A DNA stretch of 64,000 bases from Pelotomaculum propionicicum (lineage in GTDB: Bacteria > Bacillota > Desulfotomaculia > Desulfotomaculales > Pelotomaculaceae), in contig NZ_QFFZ01000006.1 in NCBI RefSeq assembly GCF_004369225.1, forward strand, positions 78,328-142,327, given 5' to 3'. Every line of letters begins with the position of its first letter. Position 1 is the first letter of the stretch. A program made the position numbers and the translations under genes. Shown in pieces: positions 1 to 8,269 of the stretch. The notes under the pieces were generated by a model. That model was given only the letters and a program-made list of their open reading frames with translations, was not told the DNA's origin and did no database searches.

Positions 1-216
1 TACTTTGCCGGCCGGCAGTTCCAGCAAGGTTTGGCCGACAGCATATCTAAACTGCCTGACCAGGAGCAATTCATCTTTTTCATTAACGGCGACAATAGCC
101 ACAGCGCCAGCGTATTCCACCACCTCACGGGTGCTGGTATGGCCGTCCTGCAAGGCAACCGTATCAACCCTCAGGTTGATAATTCTGCCCTCATACACTC
201 TTTTTGTGGACAGCAT
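1..216 (-). CDS. nudF: ADP-ribose pyrophosphatase (NUDIX hydrolase), 5' part
   Basis: This is the first 72 codons of a gene that runs off the left edge of the window. It reads MLSTKRVYEGRIINLRVDTV and continues through an EVVEYAGAVAIVAV strand to LLVRQFRYAVGQTLLELPAG, which is the typical N-terminal part of ADP-ribose pyrophosphatases up to the start of the NUDIX box (the glycine of LPAG opens it). The enzyme hydrolyses ADP-ribose to AMP and ribose 5-phosphate in the cytoplasm. ATG at 216 was chosen because an in-frame stop lies 11 codons upstream and a GGAG motif precedes it. The NUDIX box itself lies outside the window, so the catalytic residues cannot be checked. Confidence 0.85.
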   Translation of the reverse strand, partial: MLSTKRVYEGRIINLRVDTVALQDGHTSTREVVEYAGAVAIVAVNEKDELLLVRQFRYAVGQTLLELPAGKV

Positions 217-472
217 TTTTTCTTTTTCTCCGGACAGTTCGCATCACTCCCTAAATAATATCTTGCCACCCGTGCAAAGTTAATTATCAGTAATTATTAA
301 CAAAATAATGTATTCTCTCTGTAAAAATATTGTCCTGCCTTAGAAACAAATCCTCATATGTTTTCCGTCTAATAGTTGTTATCTGTAAACCTTTAATTTT
401 TTACCTCCTGACAGGTATAAATAATTGAATTAGGGTAATATTTCATAAAAAAGTATATTCGAGGTGATTATG

Positions 473-913
473 ATGAGCATCATGCGTTGGGATCCTCTGG
501 GAGAAATCAGCAGTCTCAGAAACCAGATGAACAGGTTCTTTGATCAAACTTTCAGGAAAAGCATTGTTAGTGGGTCTGAATCGTTTGGCCCGCGAGTAGA
601 TCTTTTTCAAACCGATGCAGAGGTTGTAGCCACAGCCGAAATTCCCGGGGTTGCTTCCAAGGACGACATCGAAGTATCTGTAACGCAGGATTCCCTCAGC
701 CTGCGCGGTGTTTTAAAAAGGTCCCATGACATCGACGAAGAAAACTATTTCCATTCCGAGCGGTATTTTGGCTCCTTCAGCCGCACCCTGCCGCTCCCCG
801 CTGAGGTAAAACCCGAAGAAACAAAAGCTGTTTATCAAAATGGCCTGCTGGAAATACGGATGCCCAAATCAGAGAAAGGTCTCAAAAACTCATACCGTAT
901 CCCGATCCAGTAA
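473..913 (+). CDS. Hsp20/alpha-crystallin small heat shock protein
   Basis: ATP-independent holdase chaperone of the small heat shock protein family, about 146 residues. The N-terminal MRWDPLGEISSLRNQMNRFF is typical of bacterial Hsp20 proteins. The alpha-crystallin domain follows, with VDLFQTDAEVVATAEIPGV, the RSHDIDEENYFHSERYFGSF segment and the C-terminal GLLEIRMPK strand. GTG 464 and ATG 470 are also in frame, but GAGGTG at 461-466 sits six bases before ATG 473, so that start is preferred. The gene stands alone with its own terminator at about 932-957 and is not linked to the downstream activase cassette. Confidence 0.93.
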   Translation: MSIMRWDPLGEISSLRNQMNRFFDQTFRKSIVSGSESFGPRVDLFQTDAEVVATAEIPGVASKDDIEVSVTQDSLSLRGVLKRSHDIDEENYFHSERYFGSFSRTLPLPAEVKPEETKAVYQNGLLEIRMPKSEKGLKNSYRIPIQ

Positions 914-931
914 CCACAGTATAATCCTAAC

Positions 932-957
932 GACCCTTTCCACAAGGGTCTTTTTTG
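932..957 (+). terminator. Rho-independent terminator after hsp20
   Basis: GACCCTT and AAGGGTC form a short stem immediately followed by TTTTTTG, 19 bases after the hsp20 stop codon. Confidence 0.85.
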
Positions 958-1083
958 TTCTGTTTTTTTAGAGGAATTTCCAGTACAGGCATAGAATTTT
1001 ATCCATAAAACAGTAAGCCTGCATAACCTTGAGCTTTTGCCTGTATAGTAAACTATATTCATTCCTTGAGAGGGGGCACCGGT

Positions 1084-2082
1084 TTGGCGGTTAAAGTCGG
1101 CATCCCCAGCGCTTTGCTGTATTATACATACTACCCGTTGTGGCGGGCCTTCTTTAATGAAATCGGCGTTCAGGTGGTTACTTCCGGCAGGACCACCAAA
1201 AACATTCTGGACAAAGGTGTACGGGAGGCGCTCGCCGACGCTTGTGTGCCTATAAAGCTTTTTTTTGGACATGTCATGGAGATAAAGGACCAGGTTGACT
1301 ACCTTTACATTCCAAGAGTTGTTTGTCTTAACGGAAAAACGATATATTGCCCGAAATTCCTCGGCCTGCCTGATATGATCCGCCACTCTTTAAGCAACAT
1401 CCCGCCGGTGATAGACGTGCGCATGGATACCCGTCAGGGGCGCTTCTCTCTTATTAAAGCCTACCAGGAACTGGGCGCCCGTTTCGGAGCAAGTAAAAAT
1501 TCCACACTTCTGGCCTACTGTAAAGCAAGGTTAGTTTTAATCCGCTATATGTCACTGCTGAGAAAAGGTCTCACCCCCGCAGAAGCATTATCACTGCTGG
1601 ACAAACCTGGGCAAAGTAAGATTGCCGCCCCGCCCAAAACTAATCTCAGGTTTGCAGTAGTAGGCTATCCCTATGCCATATATGACAGCTTTATCAGCGT
1701 TAATTTGCTGGGGAAATTGAGGAAGCTGGGTGTTAGTGTCCTGACCGCAGACAACATAAATCCTTTTTTGCTCACTTTACAGAATAATTGTCACCTGCCC
1801 AAGCGTTTGTTCTGGACATTCAGCGACATTGCCCTGAAGGCTGCACATTTTGTGTTCAGGCATGGCCGGGTTGACGGGGTCCTCCATTTAACAGCTTTTG
1901 GCTGTGGCCCTGACTCCCTGGTTAATAAACTAATAGAATTGGAATCAAAAAAACACCGTGAAATTCCTTTTATGACCCTGATGATTGATGAACACACAGG
2001 GGAGGCTGGTATGGCTACCCGCCTGGAAGCCTTTGTGGACATGGTCAGGCGCAGGAAGGAGGCCCGGTTATGCAAAAGCTGA
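1084..2082 (+). CDS. DUF2229-type acyl-CoA dehydratase activase-related protein (first of pair)
   Basis: About 332 residues resembling the 2-hydroxyacyl-CoA dehydratase-related DUF2229 family. Visible marks are the N-terminal VGIPSALLYYTYYPLWRAFF, a GVQVVTSGRT segment, the cysteine motif ADACVPIKLFFGHV and the C-terminal IPFMTLMIDEHTGEAGMATR. The family is found beside, or fused to, HgdC-like ATPases; the conserved cysteines suggest an iron-sulfur cluster. TTG 1084 is preferred over TTG 1066 because the strong GAGAGGGGG ribosome binding site (1068-1076) overlaps the earlier codon and lies seven bases before 1084. The end overlaps the next gene by 13 bases, so the two are co-translated. The substrate is unknown. 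Confidence 0.75.
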   Translation: MAVKVGIPSALLYYTYYPLWRAFFNEIGVQVVTSGRTTKNILDKGVREALADACVPIKLFFGHVMEIKDQVDYLYIPRVVCLNGKTIYCPKFLGLPDMIRHSLSNIPPVIDVRMDTRQGRFSLIKAYQELGARFGASKNSTLLAYCKARLVLIRYMSLLRKGLTPAEALSLLDKPGQSKIAAPPKTNLRFAVVGYPYAIYDSFISVNLLGKLRKLGVSVLTADNINPFLLTLQNNCHLPKRLFWTFSDIALKAAHFVFRHGRVDGVLHLTAFGCGPDSLVNKLIELESKKHREIPFMTLMIDEHTGEAGMATRLEAFVDMVRRRKEARLCKS

Positions 2083-3173
2083 CATTTCCAAGGATGGGCG
2101 AGTCCTGGCGGACATTCAAAATGCTTCTGGAAGATCTGGGCAACGAAGTGGTAGTCCCGCCCAGGCCCAGTAAACGCACCCTTGACCTGGGAGTGCGTTA
2201 CTCACCGGAGTTCGCCTGTTTTCCCCTGAAAATATTAACAGGAACTTATCTTGAGGCTATTGAAATGGGCGCCGACACTATCGTCACCTCAGGCGGCATA
2301 GGTCCCTGCAGGGCTGGTGAATACGCCATGCTCCACCATAAAATACTGGCAGACCTGGGTCATAATATAAAAATGGTTGTTTTTGAGCCGCCACGCTTTT
2401 ACCCTTTTAATTTCATCAAAAATGTTTACATCTTAAACCGGGCGCGACATTCAATAAGAGGAATTATCGCGCTGATTAAGAAAGCCTGGCGCAAACTGCA
2501 GGCACTGGATAATGCAGAAAAACTTAGCCATGTAATTAGGCCGAGGGAGCTTATTACCGGCACAACCACCCGGGTCTATCGCAAGGGCCTGGAGTGGATA
2601 GATCAGGCCTATACCAACGAACAGATAATCGACGCGGAAACAGCGGCTCTGGAAGCGCTGCGCAATGTGCCGCAAAACCCTGAGGCGGAAGTCTTAAGGG
2701 TTGGCATTGTCGGTGAGATATATGTCCTTCTGGAACCGGCAAGCAACCTGGAAATTGAAGAAACTCTTGGCAACCTAGGCGTCGAGGTAGAGAGATCAAT
2801 GTTTTTAACCGGTTGGACCAGGGACAATACCTGGACCGAGACAACTGAGGGAATGACTGTTAAAGCCGCGGCAGAACCTTACCTGCCGGAACTGGTGGGA
2901 GGCCACGGCCGTGATTCTATAGGCAACACTATTCTCTGTGCCAAGCGTGGCTTTGATGGTATGATCCAGTTGGCTCCGTTTACCTGTATTCCTGAAATTG
3001 TCGCGCGTACTATTTTACCTAAGGTAAGCAGGGATTACGATATACCGGTCCTTACTTTTTTTCTTGATGAACAAACCGGTAAGGCCGGTATGACAACTCG
3101 TCTGGAAGCTTTTGTTGATTTAATGAGGAGAAAGAAACATTTCCGGCAGGGAAATGGATTATTAACAGGTTAA
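2070..3173 (+). CDS. DUF2229-type acyl-CoA dehydratase activase-related protein (second of pair)
   Basis: A 367-residue paralogue and partner of the preceding gene. It has the cysteine motifs SPEFACFPLKILTGTYLEAI and SGGIGPCRAGEYAMLHHK, which resemble cluster-binding segments of 2-hydroxyacyl-CoA dehydratase subunits. The C-terminal half repeats the same end signature as its neighbour (TFFLDEQTGKAGMTTRLEAF). Overlap with the upstream gene and a gap of only 18 bases to the activator gene point to one operon and probably one complex. A redox role fed by the ATP-driven activator is inferred from family membership; no substrate can be assigned. Confidence 0.75.
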   Translation: MQKLTFPRMGESWRTFKMLLEDLGNEVVVPPRPSKRTLDLGVRYSPEFACFPLKILTGTYLEAIEMGADTIVTSGGIGPCRAGEYAMLHHKILADLGHNIKMVVFEPPRFYPFNFIKNVYILNRARHSIRGIIALIKKAWRKLQALDNAEKLSHVIRPRELITGTTTRVYRKGLEWIDQAYTNEQIIDAETAALEALRNVPQNPEAEVLRVGIVGEIYVLLEPASNLEIEETLGNLGVEVERSMFLTGWTRDNTWTETTEGMTVKAAAEPYLPELVGGHGRDSIGNTILCAKRGFDGMIQLAPFTCIPEIVARTILPKVSRDYDIPVLTFFLDEQTGKAGMTTRLEAFVDLMRRKKHFRQGNGLLTG

Positions 3174-3191
3174 TGACAGGAAGGTTTGGAC

Positions 3192-4157
3192 ATGAAGGCT
3201 TATTTAGGAATTGACGTTGGCTCGGTTAGTATCAATATTGTGGTCCTCAACGAGGCCGGAGAAGTCATAACCGGCCTTTACCTTCGCACCAAAGGAAGGC
3301 CTATTGAGGTTATCCAGGAAGGTTTGAAACAGACTGCGGAGTCGATTCCGCCAGATGTGAAAATAGCAGGCGTGGGGAGCACGGGCAGCGGGCGTTATCT
3401 GGCAGGGATAATGGTTGGAGCTGATGTGATCAAGAATGAAATAACAGCCCATGCCGTGGCTGCCTCAATGGTGATTCCCGACGTCCAGACAGTTTTTGAA
3501 ATAGGCGGCCAGGACTCCAAGATCATTATCATGCGGCACGGGATTGTCACGGACTTCGCCATGAATACCGTATGCGCCGCCGGCACAGGTTCTTTTCTCG
3601 ACCAGCAGGCATCACGTCTGAATATACCCATATCCCAGTTCGGCGAATTGGCGCTCAAGTCAACTTCCCAGGTGAGGATTGCGGGACGCTGCACGGTATT
3701 TGCGGAGTCGGACATGATCCATAAACAGCAAATGGGACACCAGATCCCGGACATCATTAACGGTCTCTGTGAGGCTCTGGTGAGGAATTACCTTAACAAT
3801 GTGGGAAAAGGTAAAGAAATACTTCCTCCGATCGCCTTTCAGGGAGGTGTAGCGGCTAACGTCGGCATTAAAGCAGCTTTTGAAAAAGCATTGGGATTTC
3901 CTATAATAATACCAAAATATTTTAATGTCATGGGCGCCATTGGTGCTGCTCAGATAGCCTGTGAAGAAGTGTCCAGAAAAGGTGAAACCAGCTTTAAAGG
4001 CTTCCAGATCACCAATCTGCCTTACCGGACCGGTAGTTTTGAATGCGACGGCTGTTCCAATGTCTGTGAAGTGGTAGAGATTTTTGAGGGAGAAAAAGTT
4101 ATCGGCCGCTGGGGCTCACGTTGTTCCAAATGGGATATAACAGGAGAAAACAAGTGA
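3192..4157 (+). CDS. HgdC/BadF-type ATPase activator (2-hydroxyacyl-CoA dehydratase activator family)
   Basis: About 321 residues of the ASKHA-fold activator family, which couples ATP hydrolysis to low-potential electron transfer. The sequence shows the phosphate motifs GIDVGSVSIN, GVGSTGSGR and FEIGGQDSK. Two cysteines, C128 in NTVCAAGTGSFLDQQ and C167 in AGRCTVFAESD, match the positions of the subunit-bridging [4Fe-4S] ligands of known activators. A tail with four more cysteines (ECDGCSNVCEVV, then RCSKW) makes it longer than the usual 260 residues. ATG 3192 is favoured over TTG 3186 because AGGAAGG at 3178-3184 is correctly spaced for it. It probably energises the two DUF2229 proteins encoded upstream. 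Confidence 0.88.
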   Translation: MKAYLGIDVGSVSINIVVLNEAGEVITGLYLRTKGRPIEVIQEGLKQTAESIPPDVKIAGVGSTGSGRYLAGIMVGADVIKNEITAHAVAASMVIPDVQTVFEIGGQDSKIIIMRHGIVTDFAMNTVCAAGTGSFLDQQASRLNIPISQFGELALKSTSQVRIAGRCTVFAESDMIHKQQMGHQIPDIINGLCEALVRNYLNNVGKGKEILPPIAFQGGVAANVGIKAAFEKALGFPIIIPKYFNVMGAIGAAQIACEEVSRKGETSFKGFQITNLPYRTGSFECDGCSNVCEVVEIFEGEKVIGRWGSRCSKWDITGENK

Positions 4158-4290
4158 ACCTCCTCCGGGACAAGCCCGAAGGCTTCTCCACGAAGGTTTC
4201 TCATTTCAACGAAAGCTGCCCTGCCAAAGCAAGGTCTTACGCTCTCTCGTGAGCTACAGGGCCTTGGCCCTGGCCCGGTCCATGGGCATC
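4155..4290 (-). mobile_element. Remnant of an IS200/IS605-type element right end
   Basis: Read on the minus strand, 4154-4200 contains GAGAAGCCTTCGGGCTTGTC followed by CCGGAGGAGGTTCAC. This closely resembles the conserved hairpin and GGTTCAC end found at the right ends of IS605-family elements, the region that also forms the 3' end of the TnpB guide RNA. It is preceded by a GAAATGAGAAACC segment of the usual type. No transposase reading frame is left upstream, so only a terminal piece survives. It abuts the stop codon of the activator gene. The upstream limit is a guess. Confidence 0.5.
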
Positions 4291-4489
4291 TACTACTTCA
4301 CCATGCGGCTACGTAGATACGTGCTTACTTGAAAGCACCAGTCTCTTTTGGGAATCAGTTTTACGCAGCAGCCCATTTGACCTGCTGCAAACCCATACTG
4401 ATTATCAAAGAGCACAGGAATATTATACCATGGGAACGTCTGTTTGTAAAGACACTTATCGCCCTAAACGGGCGAAGTTCTATAAAAAA

Positions 4490-4616
4490 TGATCATGGCG
4501 TAAAAGAAGGTTTAGTGCACGTGTACCCCGGCAGCGGCAAAGGCAAGACCACGGCGGCGCTTGGCCTGGCCCTGCGCGCCATTGGTCATGGCTATAAAGG
4601 AAATCTAATAAATTAA
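4490..4616 (+). pseudogene. cobA: Truncated cob(I)alamin adenosyltransferase (CobA/BtuR type)
   Basis: In one frame the stretch reads VKEGLVHVYPGSGKGKTTAA and then LGLALRAIGHGYK before running into a stop. These are the N-terminal residues, including the GSGKGKTT Walker A loop, of the corrinoid adenosyltransferase family (normally about 175 residues). Only about 40 family residues remain. An ATG GCG just upstream is out of frame by one base, which suggests a frameshift at the start as well. The fragment ends exactly where the convergent desulfurase gene ends, as expected from a deletion junction. It is not expected to be active. Confidence 0.75.
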
Positions 4617-5800
4617 CAACCACAGGACCCGTTTTTTTCGCTTTTGTTGAACTTTTCCGGTGGTACAGCCGATATTTCATTTAAAGAACGCAAAGCGTAA
4701 TCTACTTCTTCTGTTTTATTAAAATAAGAAAAACTAAACCGTACCAGTTTCTGATCAAATGTGCCCAGTGTCCGGTGAGCGTCCGGCGCGCAATGAAGCC
4801 CCGCGCGGCAGGCTATGTTGTATTGTTTATCCAGGACTGTGCCAACCTTGCCGGTTGCTTTTCCTGCCAGGCTGAATGAAACCACCGGCGCCCGTGCATA
4901 AATCTGCTCAGGACCGTAAATACTCAGCCCCTTTATTTTTTCAGCGCCTTTAAGAAAACGTTGAGTTAACTCCATTTCATGCTGTCTTATCTTCTCCGCA
5001 CCTTCACTCCTAATAAACTTCAGCCCTGCCGCCAGGCCAGCTATCCCAACAGCATTTAACGTACCGCTTTCATAACGCTCAGGCATTATGTCCGGCTGGC
5101 CCGGGACATCGGACATGCTGCCGGTGCCACCTTCTTTTAACGGGGTTAGTTCCAAGCCTTCCGCTATGTACAGGCCTCCTGTGCCTGTGGGGCCATAAAG
5201 ACCTTTGTGCCCAGGAAAAGCAAGCAGGTCTATTTTCATAAAAGGCACATTAATATTAAATACCCCTGCTGTTTGGGCGGCGTCAACAACAAAGCGAAGG
5301 CCCTTTTTCCTGGCGAGCTGCCCTATTTCCGCTATCGGCATTAATGTCCCGGTTACATTTGAGGCGTGTGTAATCACTATGGCCTTGGTATTAGGCCTGA
5401 TTGCTTTTTCAATGTCCTCTATTTTAATAGTGCCGTCCCTGGCGCAGGAAACCTTGCTTACCTCAATTCCCTTACCCTGCAGGACATACAAGGGACGAGT
5501 CACTGAATTATGCTCCATAGAACTGGTGACAACATGATCACCTGGCTTGAGCAGTCCCTTGATCGCCAGGTTTAGAGCCTCAGTGGCATTTACAGTAAAT
5601 ACAATCCGGTCCGGGTTGGTTATGTTGAAAAGAGTGGCAAGCAGTTCCCGCGCCTCATCAACCAGCCTGCCCGCCATTAAAGCCATCTGGTGTCCTGACC
5701 TGCCTGGGTTGGCCCCGGCGTTTCTGATGCAACTTTCCATGGCCTGCCATACAACAGCGGGTTTTGGCCAGGTTGTGGCTGCACTGTCAAAATAAATCAA
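4613..5800 (-). CDS. Cysteine desulfurase family protein (class V aminotransferase fold)
   Basis: PLP-dependent enzyme of 395 residues in the NifS/SufS superfamily. It begins MIYFDSAATTWPKPAVVW and shows FTVNATEALNLAIKG, SMEHNSVTRP, VDAAQTAGVF and the PLP lysine in AFPGHKGLYGP. It ends in NGSCGC, a cysteine-containing tail. The pattern fits the subgroup of desulfurase/selenocysteine lyase-like proteins common in Clostridia that lie outside isc and suf operons. The likely reaction is removal of sulfur or selenium from cysteine or selenocysteine to give alanine; the true acceptor is unknown. It is monocistronic and converges on the truncated cobA fragment. Confidence 0.85.
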   Translation of the reverse strand: MIYFDSAATTWPKPAVVWQAMESCIRNAGANPGRSGHQMALMAGRLVDEARELLATLFNITNPDRIVFTVNATEALNLAIKGLLKPGDHVVTSSMEHNSVTRPLYVLQGKGIEVSKVSCARDGTIKIEDIEKAIRPNTKAIVITHASNVTGTLMPIAEIGQLARKKGLRFVVDAAQTAGVFNINVPFMKIDLLAFPGHKGLYGPTGTGGLYIAEGLELTPLKEGGTGSMSDVPGQPDIMPERYESGTLNAVGIAGLAAGLKFIRSEGAEKIRQHEMELTQRFLKGAEKIKGLSIYGPEQIYARAPVVSFSLAGKATGKVGTVLDKQYNIACRAGLHCAPDAHRTLGTFDQKLVRFSFSYFNKTEEVDYALRSLNEISAVPPEKFNKSEKNGSCGC

Positions 5801-6126
5801 AGTCCCTCCCCCTTCTTTAGCCGCAAGTAACTTATATTTTGTTTGATTTGATTTATTTTATGCCAGGGCTGTTACCTAATTAGTTCATGACTTCGCAAGG
5901 AAAAATAAGACTTTAGGTTGTACTGAGTCAACCCTTAATTATTTCTTTAGTTTTTCATCTGTCATAATATATCTTTTACCAATTATGCTTATTACAAAAT
6001 ATTCTTTTCCAAATAAAAGGTTACTTTTTCCAAGTAATGCTTTGAGTATGTTAACCATCTATATTTGTAACCAATAATACCTAATTGAATAGGCTAGAAA
6101 ATGGAAGAAAAAAAAGAGGTGATCTT
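5801..6126. other. AT-rich intergenic region
   Basis: No coding potential or convincing terminator was seen here. It holds the divergent upstream regions of the desulfurase gene (minus) and of the repeat protein gene at 6127 (plus). Confidence 0.5.
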
Positions 6127-7173
6127 ATGGCCAATCAGCTTCTGCAAAATAATGGATTTGAAAATGATCTTAACGGCTACATCATCCAAGGATCAATCAC
6201 AACAAATAGTGATTTTGCTTGTAGTGGTGAGAAGTCTGCGCTGCTGCTGGCAACTACAACAGATATTGCCGAGATGTCGCAAGTGGTTTTTTTCATTTCC
6301 CCTGGATCTCAGGTGGTATTTTCATTTTATGCCAGAAAATATCTCAGCAAAAATGTAGTAAATGCATCAAATTTTAGAGTTGAAGTTAATTTTATCAACT
6401 TTATCGGCACAGTCATTTCACCTGGTATAGTCATTAAAGGCAGGGGCCGTGACATTAACGAAAACGTGTGGAAACGTTATAACGGATTCGCTGTGGTGCC
6501 TCCTGGCACTATTGCGGCACAAGTGGTCGTGCGCCTGGAACCGCCTGCAGATGGGACCAGCGGCTTACTTATTGACGACCTGGAGTTGTTATCTGAAGTA
6601 ATGCCTGCACCGCCGTCTACGGCAGCTTTCCCAGTGCAGCCTGGAATTCCGATGTTTCCCAATATACCGTTTACATCTCCAGTATCTCCGTTACCGCAGG
6701 GAATTTCGGCACTCCCGGGTTTTCCGTTTGCGCCTCCGTCACCAATTCCGGTATCCGCTGCGCAGAATCAAAACCCCCTTATTCCCGTCCCGCCTTTTGT
6801 AAATCCAGTGCTTCCGGGATTACCTTTCCCGAACTTGCCATTTCCTGGGGCATCCCCCCCCAACCCACTATTTCCGGTAGCGCCATCTGCCAATCAGGCA
6901 TTTCTAGAATCATCTTTCTTGAATCCGGTAGCTCCAGGAACACCTCCTGTGAATACGTTCTTTTCAGACTTGCCTTTTAACTTGTTGCCGCCAGCTCCGG
7001 CTTCCCCGGCACACCAGGAATATCCAGCGTTTCCTGGTTCGCTCCTTGCAAACCTGCCGATACCGTTATTAAGCTTGTTGTACCCTGGCTCACCCTTTGT
7101 AAACCTGCTTTTTCAAGGTGCCCCTTTTAACATAACACCAGAGGCAAGTACCGTGATAAAGAAAGAAGATTAA
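6127..7173 (+). CDS. Surface-type protein with N-terminal jelly-roll-like domain and Pro/Phe-rich repeat tail
   Basis: About 348 residues in two parts. Residues 1-150 (MANQLLQNNGFENDLNGY, then VVFFISPGSQVVFSFYARK and the end motif LLIDDLELLSE) resemble the N-terminal domains that precede repeat regions in Firmicute surface and exosporium-type proteins (NTTRR-F1-like). From about residue 160 the chain is dominated by Pro, Phe, Leu and Asn in loosely repeated blocks such as PPFVNPVLPGLPFPNLPFPG. There is no signal peptide, membrane anchor or LPXTG motif, so either non-classical export or assembly on the spore in the mother cell is possible. ATG 6127 follows GAGGTGATCTT; the upstream in-frame TTG is ignored. 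A terminator follows at 7260. Confidence 0.75.
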   Translation: MANQLLQNNGFENDLNGYIIQGSITTNSDFACSGEKSALLLATTTDIAEMSQVVFFISPGSQVVFSFYARKYLSKNVVNASNFRVEVNFINFIGTVISPGIVIKGRGRDINENVWKRYNGFAVVPPGTIAAQVVVRLEPPADGTSGLLIDDLELLSEVMPAPPSTAAFPVQPGIPMFPNIPFTSPVSPLPQGISALPGFPFAPPSPIPVSAAQNQNPLIPVPPFVNPVLPGLPFPNLPFPGASPPNPLFPVAPSANQAFLESSFLNPVAPGTPPVNTFFSDLPFNLLPPAPASPAHQEYPAFPGSLLANLPIPLLSLLYPGSPFVNLLFQGAPFNITPEASTVIKKED

Positions 7174-7259
7174 GGCTCCCACTCTATCGAAAATCTGCTA
7201 GAAGCGAGATCCATGGCAAAACGTGAATTGAAAAGACCGGGATGTTCAAGTAAGCTAAA

Positions 7260-7290
7260 CCCTTCTTCGAACCTAAGAAGGGCTTTTTTT
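7260..7290 (+). terminator. Rho-independent terminator
   Basis: CCCTTCTT pairs with AAGAAGGG around a seven-base loop and is followed by CTTTTTTT. It closes the gene at 6127-7173. Confidence 0.85.
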
Positions 7291-7373
7291 ATAATTCGTC
7301 CAAAATTAAATTGAATAGTCATGCACTTAATTACCATATTAGGCATTATATAGTATTAGAGGAGGTTATCTGT

Positions 7374-8045
7374 TTGACACAATCAGAAACGGTAAGGGTG
7401 GTACGATATCAGTTTGGGGAAAAGCATGGCTATGACCTAGTAATTACGGATAACCAGGCTACCGTACAGGATTACCTGAATGCACTAAACCGTGCCATTG
7501 AACAGTCATTGTTTAGCTGCTACAGAAAAAACGCCTTGCCGGTTTGCGCGGGTTGCGGCGCTTGCTGCGTTGATACGGTCTCGCTTACCCGGATAGATAT
7601 ATTGAACCTGCGGGAACACCTGAGAGTCAACCAGGAAACCCTGCAGCAATTTCTGGAAAGGGGAGGTTATATCCAGCCTGGTTGGCGGTGGGTGGACTTC
7701 ACGCTGCGCAAGGGAGAGGATGGACTGTGTGTTTTTCAGGACCGGGAGAGCCGGCTGTGCTCCATCCACCCTGCCAGGCCTCTGGTGTGCCGGCTTTACA
7801 CCGGCTGCCCATGTACCAGGCGGGCGGACAAGGTAAGAAATTGTATCGTTAGAATGGCGAAACATGACCTGGTAAGCAAGTGGTTAACCCAGGATGCGGA
7901 AAAGGGAGTTACTACCGCTTTTCACGAAGGGTGCCAGCCAAGACCAAAGCCCAACGCTTTTTCGGGCAAAAAAAATTACCGCCAGGTTCTATTAAAGGAT
8001 TTATTGCCGCCCGAATTATGGAGGCAGATCTATGTTAAGGGGTAA
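7374..8045 (+). CDS. YkgJ-type cysteine cluster protein
   Basis: About 223 residues with a CxxCxxCC motif (PVCAGCGACC) in the first third and a second cysteine group (LCSIHPARPLVCRLYTGCPC), the layout of the YkgJ family thought to bind zinc or an iron-sulfur cluster. A further cysteine occurs in FHEGCQ near the end. The biochemical role of the family is not settled. TTG 7374 is chosen because GGAGG at 7361-7365 lies eight bases upstream; the ATG at 7311 has no ribosome binding site. It lies between two repeat-type surface protein genes but is separated from both by over 200 bases. Confidence 0.75.
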   Translation: MTQSETVRVVRYQFGEKHGYDLVITDNQATVQDYLNALNRAIEQSLFSCYRKNALPVCAGCGACCVDTVSLTRIDILNLREHLRVNQETLQQFLERGGYIQPGWRWVDFTLRKGEDGLCVFQDRESRLCSIHPARPLVCRLYTGCPCTRRADKVRNCIVRMAKHDLVSKWLTQDAEKGVTTAFHEGCQPRPKPNAFSGKKNYRQVLLKDLLPPELWRQIYVKG

Positions 8046-8269
8046 ACGGCTTCGTCCTGTGTTCCTTTACCAGCAGCGGTAAAACTTAAAAATAATTTTC
8101 CGGACATGCACTAAATTAAGTAATGTTACTATATAGTAATAGTGGCAATTAATACCATATTTAGGCTTTCCTTCTTGGGAAGTAGGGGGGTTGGGATAAA
8201 AGCCATTTTACAGGTGGGAAACCTTTTCGGTTAAAAATTTATTCATGAAAACAAGAAAGGATGATTTCA

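Noticed and set aside
4329..4490. Open frame upstream of the cobA fragment
   Set aside because: It shares no pattern with the adenosyltransferase family, contains a short hairpin and has no ribosome binding site; it is open only by chance.
6085..6126. TTG start upstream of the repeat protein
   Set aside because: The GAGGTGATCTT site directly before ATG 6127 and the family N-terminus point to the later start.
8126..8139. TTACTATATAGTAA 14-bp palindrome upstream of the 8270 gene
   Set aside because: Short, AT-only core, expected by chance in such DNA; no repeat of it found nearby.
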